From Paracoccaceae bacterium (lineage in GTDB: Bacteria > Pseudomonadota > Alphaproteobacteria > Rhodobacterales > Rhodobacteraceae): a stretch of 7,156 nt of DNA. A program made the position numbers and the translations under genes. The stretch spans positions 1 through 7,156 of the forward strand of contig JAESRD010000192.1 of assembly GCA_016764835.1 (NCBI GenBank), read 5' to 3'. Shown one piece after another: positions 6,916 through 7,156 of this stretch. The notes beneath the pieces are model-generated. The model searched no databases. It had not been told where the DNA came from and was given only the letters and a program-made list of their open reading frames with translations. Position 1 is the first letter of the stretch; every line of letters begins with the position of its first letter.

Positions 6916-7156
6916 TCAAGTCCGGCACCCGGTATGGTTATCCACACCACGGCAAATTACCGCTTGTTTCGGCAGCCCGTCAGCCCCCAACGACAGATCA
7001 ATCAGCACCCGATTGCGGCCCGTCTGCCGTGTTGTGCGCGAGAACAGCAACGTTATTCCACATGCCAAATGCCGCAATTTGGTGATTTCCAATTGGCTAG
7101 GGTCAGGACTCATAACCAGAATAACACGATAGAAGCCAGAATAATGGCTGAGAGGA
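6916..7156 (-). CDS. Hypothetical protein, C-terminal part (cut by right edge)
   Basis: The frame is open from the right edge to TGA at 6918-6916 (80 codons). It reads SGFYRVILVMSPDP near the edge, RNRVLIDLSLGADGLPKQ in the middle and HTGCRT at the end. I do not recognise a family. Two readings are possible: the tail of a longer gene starting outside the window, or a 65-residue protein starting at ATG 7113. The first is preferred because the sequence before ATG 7113 reads plausibly in frame and no strong ribosome binding site precedes it. Codon third positions are about 60% G or C, in line with the window. Its stop shares one base with an ATG (6916) in the frame of the small downstream gene (TGATG). 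Given the frame damage nearby, an undetected shift could also hide the true end. Confidence 0.4.
   Translation of the reverse strand, partial: PLSHYSGFYRVILVMSPDPSQLEITKLRHLACGITLLFSRTTRQTGRNRVLIDLSLGADGLPKQAVICRGVDNHTGCRT

Noticed and set aside
7110..7156. Hydrophobic gene end LSAIILASIVLFWL with an ATGA overlap to ATG 7113
   Set aside because: Only 15 codons are visible and another frame is also open over the same bases and continues to 6916; the two cannot be separated without sequence beyond the edge.
1..7156. tRNA, rRNA, CRISPR arrays, insertion sequences, attachment sites
   Set aside because: No cloverleaf, no regularly spaced repeats, no transposase-like protein and no terminal inverted repeats with target duplication were seen by eye.

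Overview
The window looks like a piece of a proteobacterial chromosome, most likely an alphaproteobacterium of the Rhodobacter/Roseobacter type. This rests on moderate-to-high GC, the codon choice, compact operons with 4-base gene overlaps, and a family mix of TetR regulator, flavin monooxygenase, bile-acid:sodium symporter family transporter and SDR enzymes. The taxonomic call is an inference from style; there is no rRNA or marker gene.

Left half (1-3960): a divergent regulator/operon unit. A TetR-type repressor gene (3268-3960, + strand) faces a four-gene minus-strand operon. In order of transcription it encodes a class B flavin monooxygenase (FMO, 3205-1890), a BASS-family transporter (1893-997), an extended SDR/NAD-dependent epimerase-like enzyme (1000-71) and the start of a classical SDR (74 to beyond the left edge). 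All three junctions are ATGA stop/start overlaps of four bases. A 28-bp imperfect palindrome (3227-3254) between the two transcription units is an obvious candidate operator. The picture is a small-molecule uptake and oxidation/reduction module under repressor control; the substrate cannot be read from the sequence. The FMO reading frame is broken once, at a TTTCCCA heptamer.

Middle (3961-4254): about 290 bases with no convincing gene. It ends in a hairpin that is the likely terminator of the minus-strand gene to its right.

Right half (4255-7156, all minus strand): a ~2.1 kb gene whose product, once five one-base frame changes are bridged, is a ~701-residue protein. It starts with the front part of a peptidase M64 (IgA-peptidase-like) domain without the catalytic zinc motif, continues with a von Willebrand factor A (vWA) domain with complete MIDAS residues and an Ig-like segment, and ends in a Gly/Cys-containing tail. 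Upstream lies a ~122-residue unrecognised protein, itself with one frame change, and before that an open frame running off the right edge. Seven frame changes in the window, most in or next to short homopolymers and with no in-frame nonsense codon between them, point to indel errors in the sequence or to very recent gene decay. The three other genes long enough to test (epimerase, BASS, TetR) are intact.
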